Shown in pieces: positions 55,701 through 64,000 of a DNA stretch of 64,000 bases. This DNA is from Salisapilia sapeloensis (Eukaryota > Oomycota > Peronosporomycetes > Peronosporales > Salisapiliaceae): the NCBI GenBank assembly GCA_023334545.1, contig JAADVB010000011.1, positions 62,001 to 126,000 on the forward strand, in the 5' to 3' direction. Each line of letters opens with the position of its first letter. Position 1 is the stretch's first letter. The position numbers and the translations under genes were made by a program. The notes under the pieces are model-generated. The model was not told where the DNA came from. It saw only the letters and a list, made by a program, of their open reading frames with translations, and did no database searches.

Positions 55701-57389
55701 ATGATGCGTGAGCGAAAGGCGATGGCCCAAGCGGAAGAGGAAATGCGCTTTTACATCCGGCAACTTGAAATCGAAGCTATGAAAACCAAATACGCTCAGT
55801 TGGTCGACGATCGCAATCGACCGAACAGTAAAATTGCACGGCGACTAGAAATTAAGCATGGTAAAAATGAGCAGCATCGTCTGCATAAAGAGTGGGCTTT
55901 CATGAAAGAAGAAGACGATTTATCATCCGAAGTTCGGGAGTTGGAACGAAAGGAAGCCGAGGAACTAGCACAGCGAGAGCTTCATGAAAGGTACATGGCG
56001 CACCAAGCTGTAAAAGGCCAAATGTCTGCCTCCATGGTAGCATTCGAACTGGATGAGCATTTAAAAGAGATGCAGCGACGGGAAGTTGAAAGGAAGGTCC
56101 GCTTTGAAGAAAAACTTCTACAGGAACGAATGATTGCAACTGTCGAAACATACTTTGCTATTAGTCGAAATGAATTAGCAGTACTCAAGGAAAAAGAAAG
56201 GATGGCCTTTTGGACACGTCAGTTAGAGCCACTGTCAAGCAATGTTGAAAAGATGAATGAAGAGCTCGAGCTTCTCATGAAAGAACGTCAGCACGTTGAA
56301 GAGAATGCGCGAGCAAAGCGAGAGCATGCTACTATCTGTCAGAAACGCTATACGGAAGCTCGTGAAAAGTTGTCTGAAGCAGTGAAGTTGGAGGAGCACT
56401 GCTCTGAGATATACGCAAAGGTGCATAAGACGAACAGTATCACGGACTCCGAAGTACTTCACGGTCGACCGCAGAGATTCCGGACAAAGTATCTTTTAGA
56501 ACAACTTCATGCTCGGTACTTTTCGCTAATAACAGAGTCTATCATCCGACGAGCTATTGCAATTTCGACCGAAAAAGAGAAGACCATGTTGGAAGGTAAA
56601 ATATCGAGTTTATTACGTGAAAGCAGCGTTAAACGAGGACAGCTTCACGTGCTTCAACGAAAACGGCGACGGAGTTACTATATGCGAACGAAGCGATCTG
56701 AGTTGGGCAAGATTATGTTCAGAAGCTCTCAGAGAAAGCTCATGGAGGAAAAGTTTAAGAGGTGGGTGGAAATCTGGTCTACGCGCGTGACAGTGCGAGC
56801 ATCTTTTGACGTCAAATTTGGTCAAGCCATCCAGCGGCAACGCTTGCTGTCCGAAACAGTTCAGGCTTCGGAAGAGCAATGCACAAGGCTCACGGTGCTG
56901 CAAAAACATCACAAGCGGAAGATCCGCTGTAGAATGTGCCAAAGCGTCTACACTGAAGAGCAAAATCATCGCTTCTCATGCACTTACCACCCTGGTACGT
57001 ACGAAATGGCTTGTATCAAGTCGTGTCAAAGCCGACAAGCAGGTAGCTGCGAAAGTAATAAACTGAAGGAGGAGTGCATGATGCATCGCGCAAAGCGCTG
57101 GCTTTGTTGTGATAATACTCAGGAAGGTCGATTTGGCAGTTCCGGATGCCGCTATAGGCACCATCTACCACAACGAGCAGATCCGAGTTTGGAAGAAATG
57201 GTTATTAAGAAGAGTGTAATAGAGCAAGAACGTATGGCGAAGATGGAACAAGAGCTGACACAACTGAAAGAGAGGAATGTAGCTGGTCGACTGAAGTCCA
57301 TCACCAAGACCAGTATCGCTAGTGTCGCAAGAAGTTTGGCAGACAAACGGGCTGTAGCATCCAAGTATCATGTATTAGATAAGAGATAA
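49757..57389 (+). CDS. Giant coiled-coil protein (about 2,406 residues), function unknown
   Basis: Eight exons join in frame: 49757-49889, 49948-50117, 50172-50847, 50931-51739, 51796-52155, 52193-52743, 52795-54217 and 54291-57389. The N-terminus is Lys-rich (KKTPKKKKGG) and acidic after that. Long charged coiled coils alternate with a beta-rich segment (about 51800-52300), a Cys/His cluster (53701-53775: CEH, SICRSCG), a small beta-barrel-like stretch (about 54680-54800) and a C-terminal Cys/His cluster (56928-57170: CRMC, YHPG, LCCD, GCRYRHH). A motif of the form DSxVLHGxxQRF appears twice, near 52541 and 56446. I recognise no family. The composition resembles axonemal or basal-body structural proteins, which is inference. 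The third intron has two possible donors in the same phase (50780 or 50848). Confidence 0.7.
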
Positions 57390-57426
57390 CTACCGTAGTA
57401 TCTTTAGCCTAATGCCAAATTCCTCC

Positions 57427-59483
57427 TCAGCAACGTCGAAGCTCCTACAACCAAGAATGCATTGATAAAAGCCCATATATACACGAAATAGTAACTTACA
57501 TCATCAATACAAGTGTGAAGAAGCTCATATGGAACACGGCAGTTCGCAGCAAGTTGATGTAGTAGGTCGATGTAATCTTCTCCTTCTCTGTCATAAATCC
57601 ATTGGCCAGTTAGCAACCTTGCCGTCTTTGTAAATGCACTTTGTTGAGACTCTCCACAACAGACATGTACATCCTCTATGCCGGGAGGAAGAACGAACGG
57701 ATATCGCTTTGCTCGATCAGCGACAAAAGCTGCGATCTTGGTAACTTCGCGAGCTTTGATGATAGTTGGGGCAGGATATATCTTCCAGAGTTTTCTAAAG
57801 TTGAAAAATTCAGGACTGCCCTCATAATCCTTTAAAAATGGATGTTTGAGGGCATCATGGGCTGCTAGCCTTTCATCCGGATCTCGTGTCATGAGTTTGC
57901 TTACAAAATCTCGCAGGTCTGTCGAGAATCTGTTTGGTAAAGGAGGTAACGGGTCGTACATGATCGATTCTTCCAGTCCAAAGAAGCCATCACTAGCCTT
58001 GAATGGATACGCACCCGTGGCAAATTTATACAGAGAAACTCCTAGCGACCAAGTATCACTAACATAGCTATACTCCTGGCCGTGGAGTCGCTCTGGTGAC
58101 ATGTACATGACGGTGCCTTGAAACTCCGACGAAGTAGGTTCTGACTTAGCCAGGGTCATCGCCAGACCAAAATCAGCCACCTGAAAATAAATTGCATTTA
58201 GAATCGTACGAGACTAATATAGAAAATGAAGATTACCTTAAACTGGCCTGCACGATTGATCAGGATATTCGCTGGCTTAATGTCTCGGTGCATCATTCTA
58301 CCACAGCAAAAAATAGAACTCTTGAACCACCTATGATCATAACATCAACGCCAACTTACCTGTTGGAATGCATATACGCTAAAGCTTTCATGCAGCAGAA
58401 TGCACAGTGGCGTAACACAGCTTCGGGTGCTACAAAATGACCGTTGATCAGGTCCTCCATGCTTCCCATGTCCATATACTCCATCACAACGGATAAACTA
58501 TTTCTGGAGGGCGTCACATAAGCTCCGTAAAAGCCCACTAAGTACGGGCTTGTCACGCTTCTTCCTATGAGTCTTTTAAAGTTTGAACGCACGTGGTGCC
58601 ATGAGCCCGTAGTGTGGCTAGCGTAGTTTCTGTTCATATCAATTCTTGCTAGATTTTTATGTAGCGCTTGTAACTCGTTTTTCAACATTTCGCGATCGTT
58701 TTCATTAAACACGTAGACGTCTTTGATTGCTACTAGCTTCATTGATGGAGCATAGAATCCCAATCTGACTGTTCCACCAGCTCCTTTGCCTAACATTCGC
58801 AGTCGAATCGTGTGCTTTCCTAAGTTCGAAGGTCCGTCGCGAGCGACTGTATGAAAATCGACATCCTTCATCGCCTTGACACTCAGCTTAACGCTTGATT
58901 GGCGTCTTCGGGGAGCTGTGCTGTCAACCATCTCATAGTAACTTGTGGACAACTGGTCAGGCTGAATGATGTCGTCGCTACCTTCGGGTGGTCTGATCAT
59001 CACATCATCTTCCTCAATCGGGGACAGATCATTCATTGACATACTATCGATATTAATCTGTAGATTCAATTTCGGTCTGCTTCTTCCAGGCATGCTTGGA
59101 GCCGGGGCTGGAGAAATGGATTCGTTTGTTTCGAGAGGATACACAGGCGCCATTGTCTCCATATCGTCGTTAGATTTGTACAAGTCGTGGCGGTTCATCA
59201 GATGGGAAATGTATTTCAATTTCGTACGTTGGTCCTTCATACGCTGTGTATACTTATTTACTTTGGAATGAAGTTTCTCTCTCATCTGAGCACGATGCGA
59301 AATGCCCTCACTTTTCGACAGAGGACCTACGTAGCCATCGTATTCAATGTCGGAAGTAGGAGCGATAGTTCGAATGTTAGGATTAACCAAAGACATCTCT
59401 GTGCTGACCTTGGCCACCACTTCTTGATATAATGAAATGACTTTAAATAAACTAGAGGTCCGTTCGACAGAATGTCGTTTCAA
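57427..59483 (-). CDS. MAP2K-like protein kinase with extra terminal regions
   Basis: Exons: 59483-58360, one of about 60 bases near 58296-58237, then from about 58180 down, with a last intron near 57500-57446. An N-terminal regulatory region of about 230 residues precedes the kinase. The core has GKGAGGTVRLG, catalytic Lys in VAIKDV, an insertion of about 50 residues in the N-lobe, MEYMDMGSMEDL, HRDIKPANIL, DFGLAM and a MAP2K-type MYMSPERL. A conserved-looking C-terminal region of about 110 residues after the kinase (KRYPFVLPPG...) is not a domain I know. It is probably an active dual-specificity or Ser/Thr kinase of the STE group. If the last intron is retained, the frame continues to 57404 with a hydrophobic tail. 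It ends 37 bases from the giant gene, tail-to-tail. Confidence 0.85.
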
Positions 59484-59714
59484 GTTTCCAATTTACAAGA
59501 TTACCATTTCCACCAGTCTAATTCTTTTATCCGCTCGCAGTGCCGAGCACTGTCCAGAAAACTAAACTTTGCCCTACTATTGCCATACCGTGGACACTAG
59601 ATGAACGTCTCCCTCGCAAGACTAGGGATGACGTGAACAAAAGCACTGTTCGCTTAGAGTTTCCTCGTATGCGTTTTTATTCGTTTCTTACGCGATTTCC
59701 CGCCATTTAAAGTC
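59484..59714. promoter_or_regulatory. Divergent promoter region, kinase / TruA-like gene
   Basis: About 230 bases between divergent starts, too short for another gene. It should hold both promoters. No motif was recognised. Confidence 0.4.
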
Positions 59715-60975
59715 ATGTCGGACCGACAGCCTCGGACTCGATACTATCTTCACCTCGCCTATTATGGCACCGGTTATCACGGATGGCAACGACAAGGCGG
59801 ACATGGAAATCCTGTCGAAGATGGAAAGTTTGTAAGCGTTCAAGAAGGTGTCGAGGAAGCTGTGACGGCTGCGCTCGAAGCGAATAGCCATGTGAACGTC
59901 ACATGTGTTAGCCGCACCGATGCTGGGACGCACGCTCTTAGCGTACGTTTCTGTCGTCTTATAGTACACAATATATGAACACTAAGGTCCCGTATTTATG
60001 TACAATATCGACAGCAATATGGCGTCATCCAATTGACATATCCTCCGACCATGTCTTTGCCTGAGCTACGTGACCGCATCAACTCCAAGTACAGTCACAA
60101 TTACCTTTAGTCGTCATCCGTCTCGAGTCACCAATCGACTGTGTTATTAAATGTATTTCATGGACATCTAGATTAGATGAAAGGATCAAGGTACATGCGA
60201 TTGGTCGCATGCCCGTAACTAGCTTCCCAAAGCGCATTCGATCCTACTGCAAAAAGTATATCTATTATATACAGCAAGGGCTTCGTCCAGATCTCGATCA
60301 GGGCAAGTACTCGTCCTACATCGGTCGAACGCTCGACGTCTCCAAGATGCGCGAAGCTCTTGGGTGCGTAGCATTAAGAGTTAAATTCTACGCTCATACT
60401 CACCAAATTTGCTTTGTAGATACTTGCAAGGAACTCATGATTTTGGAGCATTCGCTAAAAGCTCTCAACTACCAGAAGGAACGTACATCTCGACGGTTCG
60501 TACCATTAAGGCACTGGACATCAACGTCAAAAGGTAGCTTCCTTTCTATCGAGCAACTTCCATCGTCAAAATGACGTCATGTTACTATAGAAAAGTAAAT
60601 TTCACATTGGACTTGGACACGTGCGGAAGCGGAGAGAGCATGGATGAGAGCGATATATCCACTGAACCTTCGTCTCCGGCGTCAAAACGCCAGAAATTAC
60701 GCGATGGAGTGGACTGGAAACAATCTACCTACTTCATATGCATCGAGCTCACGGCGAATGGTTTCCTTCGTCACATGGTACGAAGGATAGTCGGTACTTT
60801 GCGTTTCATTGGCGAAGGAACACATCCGCCAAGTCGAATGAAGCAGATACTCGACGGAGAAATAAAGACAGACGCAGTCGCGTCTGCACGCGGACTATGG
60901 TTGCATCGTACGTGGCTTACGGAAGAGGACTGGGAGGCCTATGCGAATGAAAATAACATACAGACATTCGAGTAA
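59715..60975 (+). CDS. TruA-family tRNA pseudouridine synthase
   Basis: Five exons (59715-59942, 60015-60088, 60172-60363, 60420-60533, 60591-60975) sum to 330 residues in frame. The TruA fold is clear: YYGTGYHGWQ near the N-terminus, catalytic Asp69 in SRTDAGTHAL, the RINSKLDERI and YLQGTHDFGAF segments, and NGFLRHMVRRIVGTL close to the C-terminus. Eukaryotic members (PUS1/PUS3 and relatives) isomerise uridines in tRNA, in nucleus, cytosol or mitochondria. A charged insertion with a Ser-rich, basic patch (SPASKRQK) precedes the last motif and could hold a nuclear signal. The small size leaves PUS1 versus PUS3 versus a bacterial-type TruA open. Confidence 0.92.
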
Positions 60976-61098
60976 GAAGCGTTCTGTCTGTCCAAACGAC
61001 GTGTGCAAGCGTATCGACGTAATGCTGAAATTTGGTTCAATTCATGATTATGCAGTGTGAAATTTTAAATCTAACTACTCACTTGCCCCGAATACCGC

Positions 61099-63326
61099 TT
61101 ACTGATAGATCTGTTCAATGAGGGTCGAAAAGTTTTTCAGAACAACTTTCCGCTGCAGTTTAAACACTGACGTCAGTTCTCCTCGGCCGACTGAGAATGC
61201 TCGGTCGAGAATGACGTACTTGTTGACACGCTGGGCGTTGGATAAAGCTCGTTCGTTCGCGCGTGCGAGTCCGTCGTCTATATACTGCCGAATCATCGGA
61301 CACGTCTGTGCTTCTTGAATTGTCGTGGCGGAACTGCCAATTTCCACCAAAATATTCCTCGCGACATCATTCAGCAGTGTTGTTGGCTCCCTAGTCGTCG
61401 GGTTATACTTCACTGGGAGCGTGAGTAGGACAGACAGGAACCGGCGCTTGTCACCCACGAGCATGATGGTCGAAAGCAATGGCATTTCTTCCTTCAGTCT
61501 GTTTTCAATTGGATTTGGAGCGATGTTCTCACCGCCAGACGTCACAATCAGCTCTTTCAACCGTCCAGTGATCGTCACAAAGCCGTCTCGGTCGATATGT
61601 GCGAGGTCTCCCGTTCGATACCATCCGTCGTCACTTATTGCTCTCTCTGTTCCTTCTTCATCATCCAAATAGCCCATCATGACGTTCCGTCCGTTCACCA
61701 TCAACTCGCCAGTGCGTTTGTCTGTCTTGATGTCCGATCCAAGCACTGTCGTGCCAACACTTCCGTACTTCCACTCATTTTTCGTACAAGTAGTCTGTGC
61801 TCCGCTCAATTCGCTGCTGCCATATATATCAAAGATCGGTAGTCCCATGCCCGCAAAGACATGGACCGCATCGGAAGAAGCAGGTGCCGAAGATGTGAGA
61901 CAGGTTATCGCATTGTCAAGTCCAAGCTGCTTCTTTACGCGCCGTAGCACAATGCTTTCGGCGACGGCCTTGCTCCAAAGGCTCCTCTCCTGTTGGCCGT
62001 ACTGGGCTCGACGACACATTTCCTCGCCAACGCCTTTTGCCCATTTAATCACCTTCTTCTCCGCAGAAGAAGCACCGTCGATGATCGTTTCTATCTTGTC
62101 CGCAAGCTTTTCCCATACGCGAGGCACACCAAGAAAGAATACTGGACGCACTTCCAGCATCGTATCCAAGAAAGTTCCAGATAGTGCATCAGGCTGTGCA
62201 AAGTACACTTGCATGCCTCGGCAAAGAGGAATGTATATGTCGAGGATTTGAGCGGCAATATGCGAGAGAGGTAAGTAGCTCATGGATGTCCATGTGGAGT
62301 CGATCTGGCGTTGTGACAATGGCCTGTCGAGTTTCTCGACCAAAGCACGCACTTGCCACGTGACTGTGTCATGCGCAAGCATTGCGCCTTTCGGAGCTCC
62401 CGTGGTGCCTGAAGTGTACATGACCATACAACACTGTGTTGGTTTCTGTTCCCTCATGCGCGCTGTGATCGCACGGTCGTCGTCGGATGTACCGAGTCTC
62501 ATGAACTCTTCATATGTAAATACTGGTGTGTTGAAAACGATATCTTGTGGAGGACTGCCATTGTACACGACAATGGCTTTCAACCTCGGAATGTTGTCCT
62601 TGATTTCGGCAATCTTGCGTACTTGATCCGGCCCGTCACAGACGAGTACCTCACAGTTGGAATGGTTCATGATATATTCACACGCATGTGGCCGGTTCGT
62701 ATGGTAACTAGCACGCAGATGAGTCAACAGATGGATTTACGGTATGTGTAGAGTATGCGTACATGCCAACGGCGACACCTCCGGCGAAGATCGCGCCAAT
62801 GTCCGAGATAAGCCACTCGGGCGCGTTGAAGCCAATGATGTGGACACCGCCGAAGCGTGATAGTCCGATGTGCAGGAGAGATTTGCCGAATGCGACACAA
62901 TTGTCATAATACTGTCGAAACGTTATTGACGACCTATTACATCCGTCAGTAAGCTGTGCATCTCGCAGCAAGAAATCTAGCAAGAAACCATTGTCCGTCT
63001 CGCTTTGCATGGAGCGCGGGCTTGGGCCCATACATCCGAACACGCTCTTCGAACATTTCAATGACCGTCTGTGCCTTCCACGACGTGTTGACCTCCCGAA
63101 GGGTTATCTCTTCATCGATTTTCCAAGTCTGTTTCCCGAAATGATCAGTACAAGGTGCGATTGATGAGACCCGAGTACGAGTTTGGATAGAAGATACCTT
63201 TAGCTTACGCCCAGCGGTGGGTCCTTCGTAGTACCCCATCTTGGTGAATCCGCTTTGTCCCTTGCCAGCAAATTCACTTGTGTGGTGACAGGTAGAGGAG
63301 GAGGAACGATGTATTGACATAGTCAA
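61099..63326 (-). CDS. Long-chain acyl-CoA synthetase, bubblegum (ACSBG) type, second copy
   Basis: Four exons (63326-63198, 63128-62989, 62933-62763, 62707-61099) sum to 682 residues in frame. It carries the same set of motifs as the copy at 47.4-49.4 kb: FNAPEWLISDIG, YTSGTTGAPKG, YGSSELSGA, RTGDLAHIDRDGF. The N-terminus is about 40 residues longer and Ser/His-rich, with no obvious membrane helix. The two copies are clearly paralogous but not near-identical, and their introns differ, so the duplication is not recent. Function is activation of long-chain fatty acids to CoA thioesters. Met3 (MSIHRS) is an alternative start. Confidence 0.92.
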
Positions 63327-63914
63327 TGGCGTGCTACAATTGGTAGTATACTAATGAGTTCTAATCAGGGTAATTTTAAACACAGTGCGCTCGCCGAACT
63401 TTTTTTGTCAGAAATCAGCACAAGCATATAGCACTTTGCTATCCCTCGCGTACATGGCGCGCGAAAGTTTTTCCACAAGATACAGAACCCCATGAATCTA
63501 GAAGGCAGAGGAGCTACATTCGACAAGGCACACGTCGAGACGAACCTTCAATAAAAGATCCTCATGCGTACTTGCCTTGTCTCGTGCAAATGCCTCGTCT
63601 GCACCCGTGTCAGGTCGAAAATCAACACGAGCTTCTTTCCGTGCCCTCAGAAGTGGAATCAGTCGTGTTGATTACAGCACGCAGACATCACAGTGACTCA
63701 ACAAGTCAAGCAAGGATCAGAAAAAGAAGAACAAAAGCAATCGCGGAAGGCATGTGCTGTGGACCTAGCATAGAGACAATTCCAAGGAACCTTGCTGGAC
63801 TCTAGTATCTTCTGTACAGGAAGCAGTCAGTCGCGATTCGCGATACACTGAAACTTATGTCGAGCTAGCTTCTTCAATGAACTGGTGCTTTTACGAGCAT
63901 CTGAGCGGATACCC
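63327..63914. promoter_or_regulatory. Intergenic region at the right end
   Basis: About 590 bases upstream of the second acyl-CoA synthetase. A 77-codon frame at 63572-63805 has no recognisable domain. It may be untranslated leader or noise. Confidence 0.35.
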
Positions 63915-63968
63915 ATGTCATCTCGGTTCAGCAACTACGCAAGATGTGACAGGCTGCTGGAGAAAGTG
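63915..63968 (+). CDS. Possible first exon of a gene running off the window
   Basis: An ATG at 63915 opens a short frame (MSSRFSNYARC...LLEKV) that ends directly before a strong splice donor, gtgagt, at 63969. The hydrophilic, basic start and the donor suggest a first exon, with the rest beyond the edge. Nothing identifies the product. Confidence 0.25.
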
Positions 63969-64000
63969 GTGAGTCCCCAGTATCTTCCACCTTGAAGTCT

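Noticed and set aside
60080-60130. A frameshift in the TruA-like gene
   Set aside because: An intron from 60089 to 60171 removes the stretch and restores the TruA motif order, so no lesion is needed.
63572-63805. A 77-codon plus-strand open frame near the right edge
   Set aside because: No recognisable feature. It may be leader sequence of a gene starting further right.
1-64000. tRNA, rRNA, CRISPR arrays and transposable elements
   Set aside because: Scanning by eye found no tRNA B-box with a matching cloverleaf, no spaced direct repeats and no transposase or reverse-transcriptase motifs. A covariance-model search would be needed to exclude small RNAs.

Overview
The window reads as nuclear DNA of an oomycete (water mould). 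Most multi-exon genes have very short GT-AG introns, about 37 to 105 bases. Proteins typical of the group are present: a papain-type protease fused to an ML lipid-binding domain, a FYVE-GAF protein and a PH/AGC kinase. Several flagellar or basal-body proteins fit an organism with swimming zoospores. Moderate base composition and dense packing would suit an Albugo- or downy-mildew-like species, but the genus is inference.

Layout, left to right. 1-4.2 kb: membrane calpain homologue lacking its catalytic Cys and His, with a C-terminal WW domain (+). 4.3-6.3 kb: ATX1-type copper chaperone and secreted cysteine protease-ML fusion (-). 6.6-8.1 kb: Sec61 alpha (+). 8.4-20.4 kb (-): MIT-like coiled-coil protein, TPR protein with a C-terminal membrane segment, divergent SMC4-like ATPase in 11 exons, DDHD-PH-PH-PX phospholipase. 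21.1-24 kb: CFAP53 (+) tail-to-tail with DDRGK1 (-). 24.8-26.9 kb: FYVE-GAF protein (+). 27.3-27.7 kb: complex I subunit NDUFA6 (-). 28.8-31.9 kb: PH-NTF2-like-AGC kinase (-). 32.2-32.5 kb: small membrane protein (+). 33.6-43.0 kb (-): coiled-coil protein, then LRR-Sfi1-like centrosomal protein. 43.4-46.6 kb (+): CDK and UBL-WLM-PUB metalloprotease. 47.4-49.4 kb: bubblegum-type acyl-CoA synthetase (+). 49.8-57.4 kb: one giant coiled-coil protein of about 2,406 residues (+). 57.4-59.5 kb: MAP2K-like kinase (-). 59.7-61.0 kb: TruA-type pseudouridine synthase (+). 61.1-63.3 kb: second bubblegum-type acyl-CoA synthetase (-). A weak gene start lies at the right edge.

Exon models were built by hand from splice sites, reading phase and family motifs. 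For most multi-exon genes the summed exons close in frame, which supports the models. Themes that recur are ER biology (Sec61, DDRGK1), membrane lipid binding and turnover (FYVE, PX, DDHD, ML, acyl-CoA synthetases), signalling kinases, and cilium/basal-body structure (CFAP53, LRR-Sfi1, probably the giant protein). I saw no tRNA, rRNA, transposon or CRISPR array.

The best leads are the catalytically dead membrane calpain, the divergent SMC4-like protein (apparent one-base frameshift at its N-terminus, GC-AG intron), the giant protein with a repeated internal module and two Cys/His clusters, and the unusual fusions (PH-NTF2-AGC kinase, DDHD-PH-PH-PX, protease-ML).
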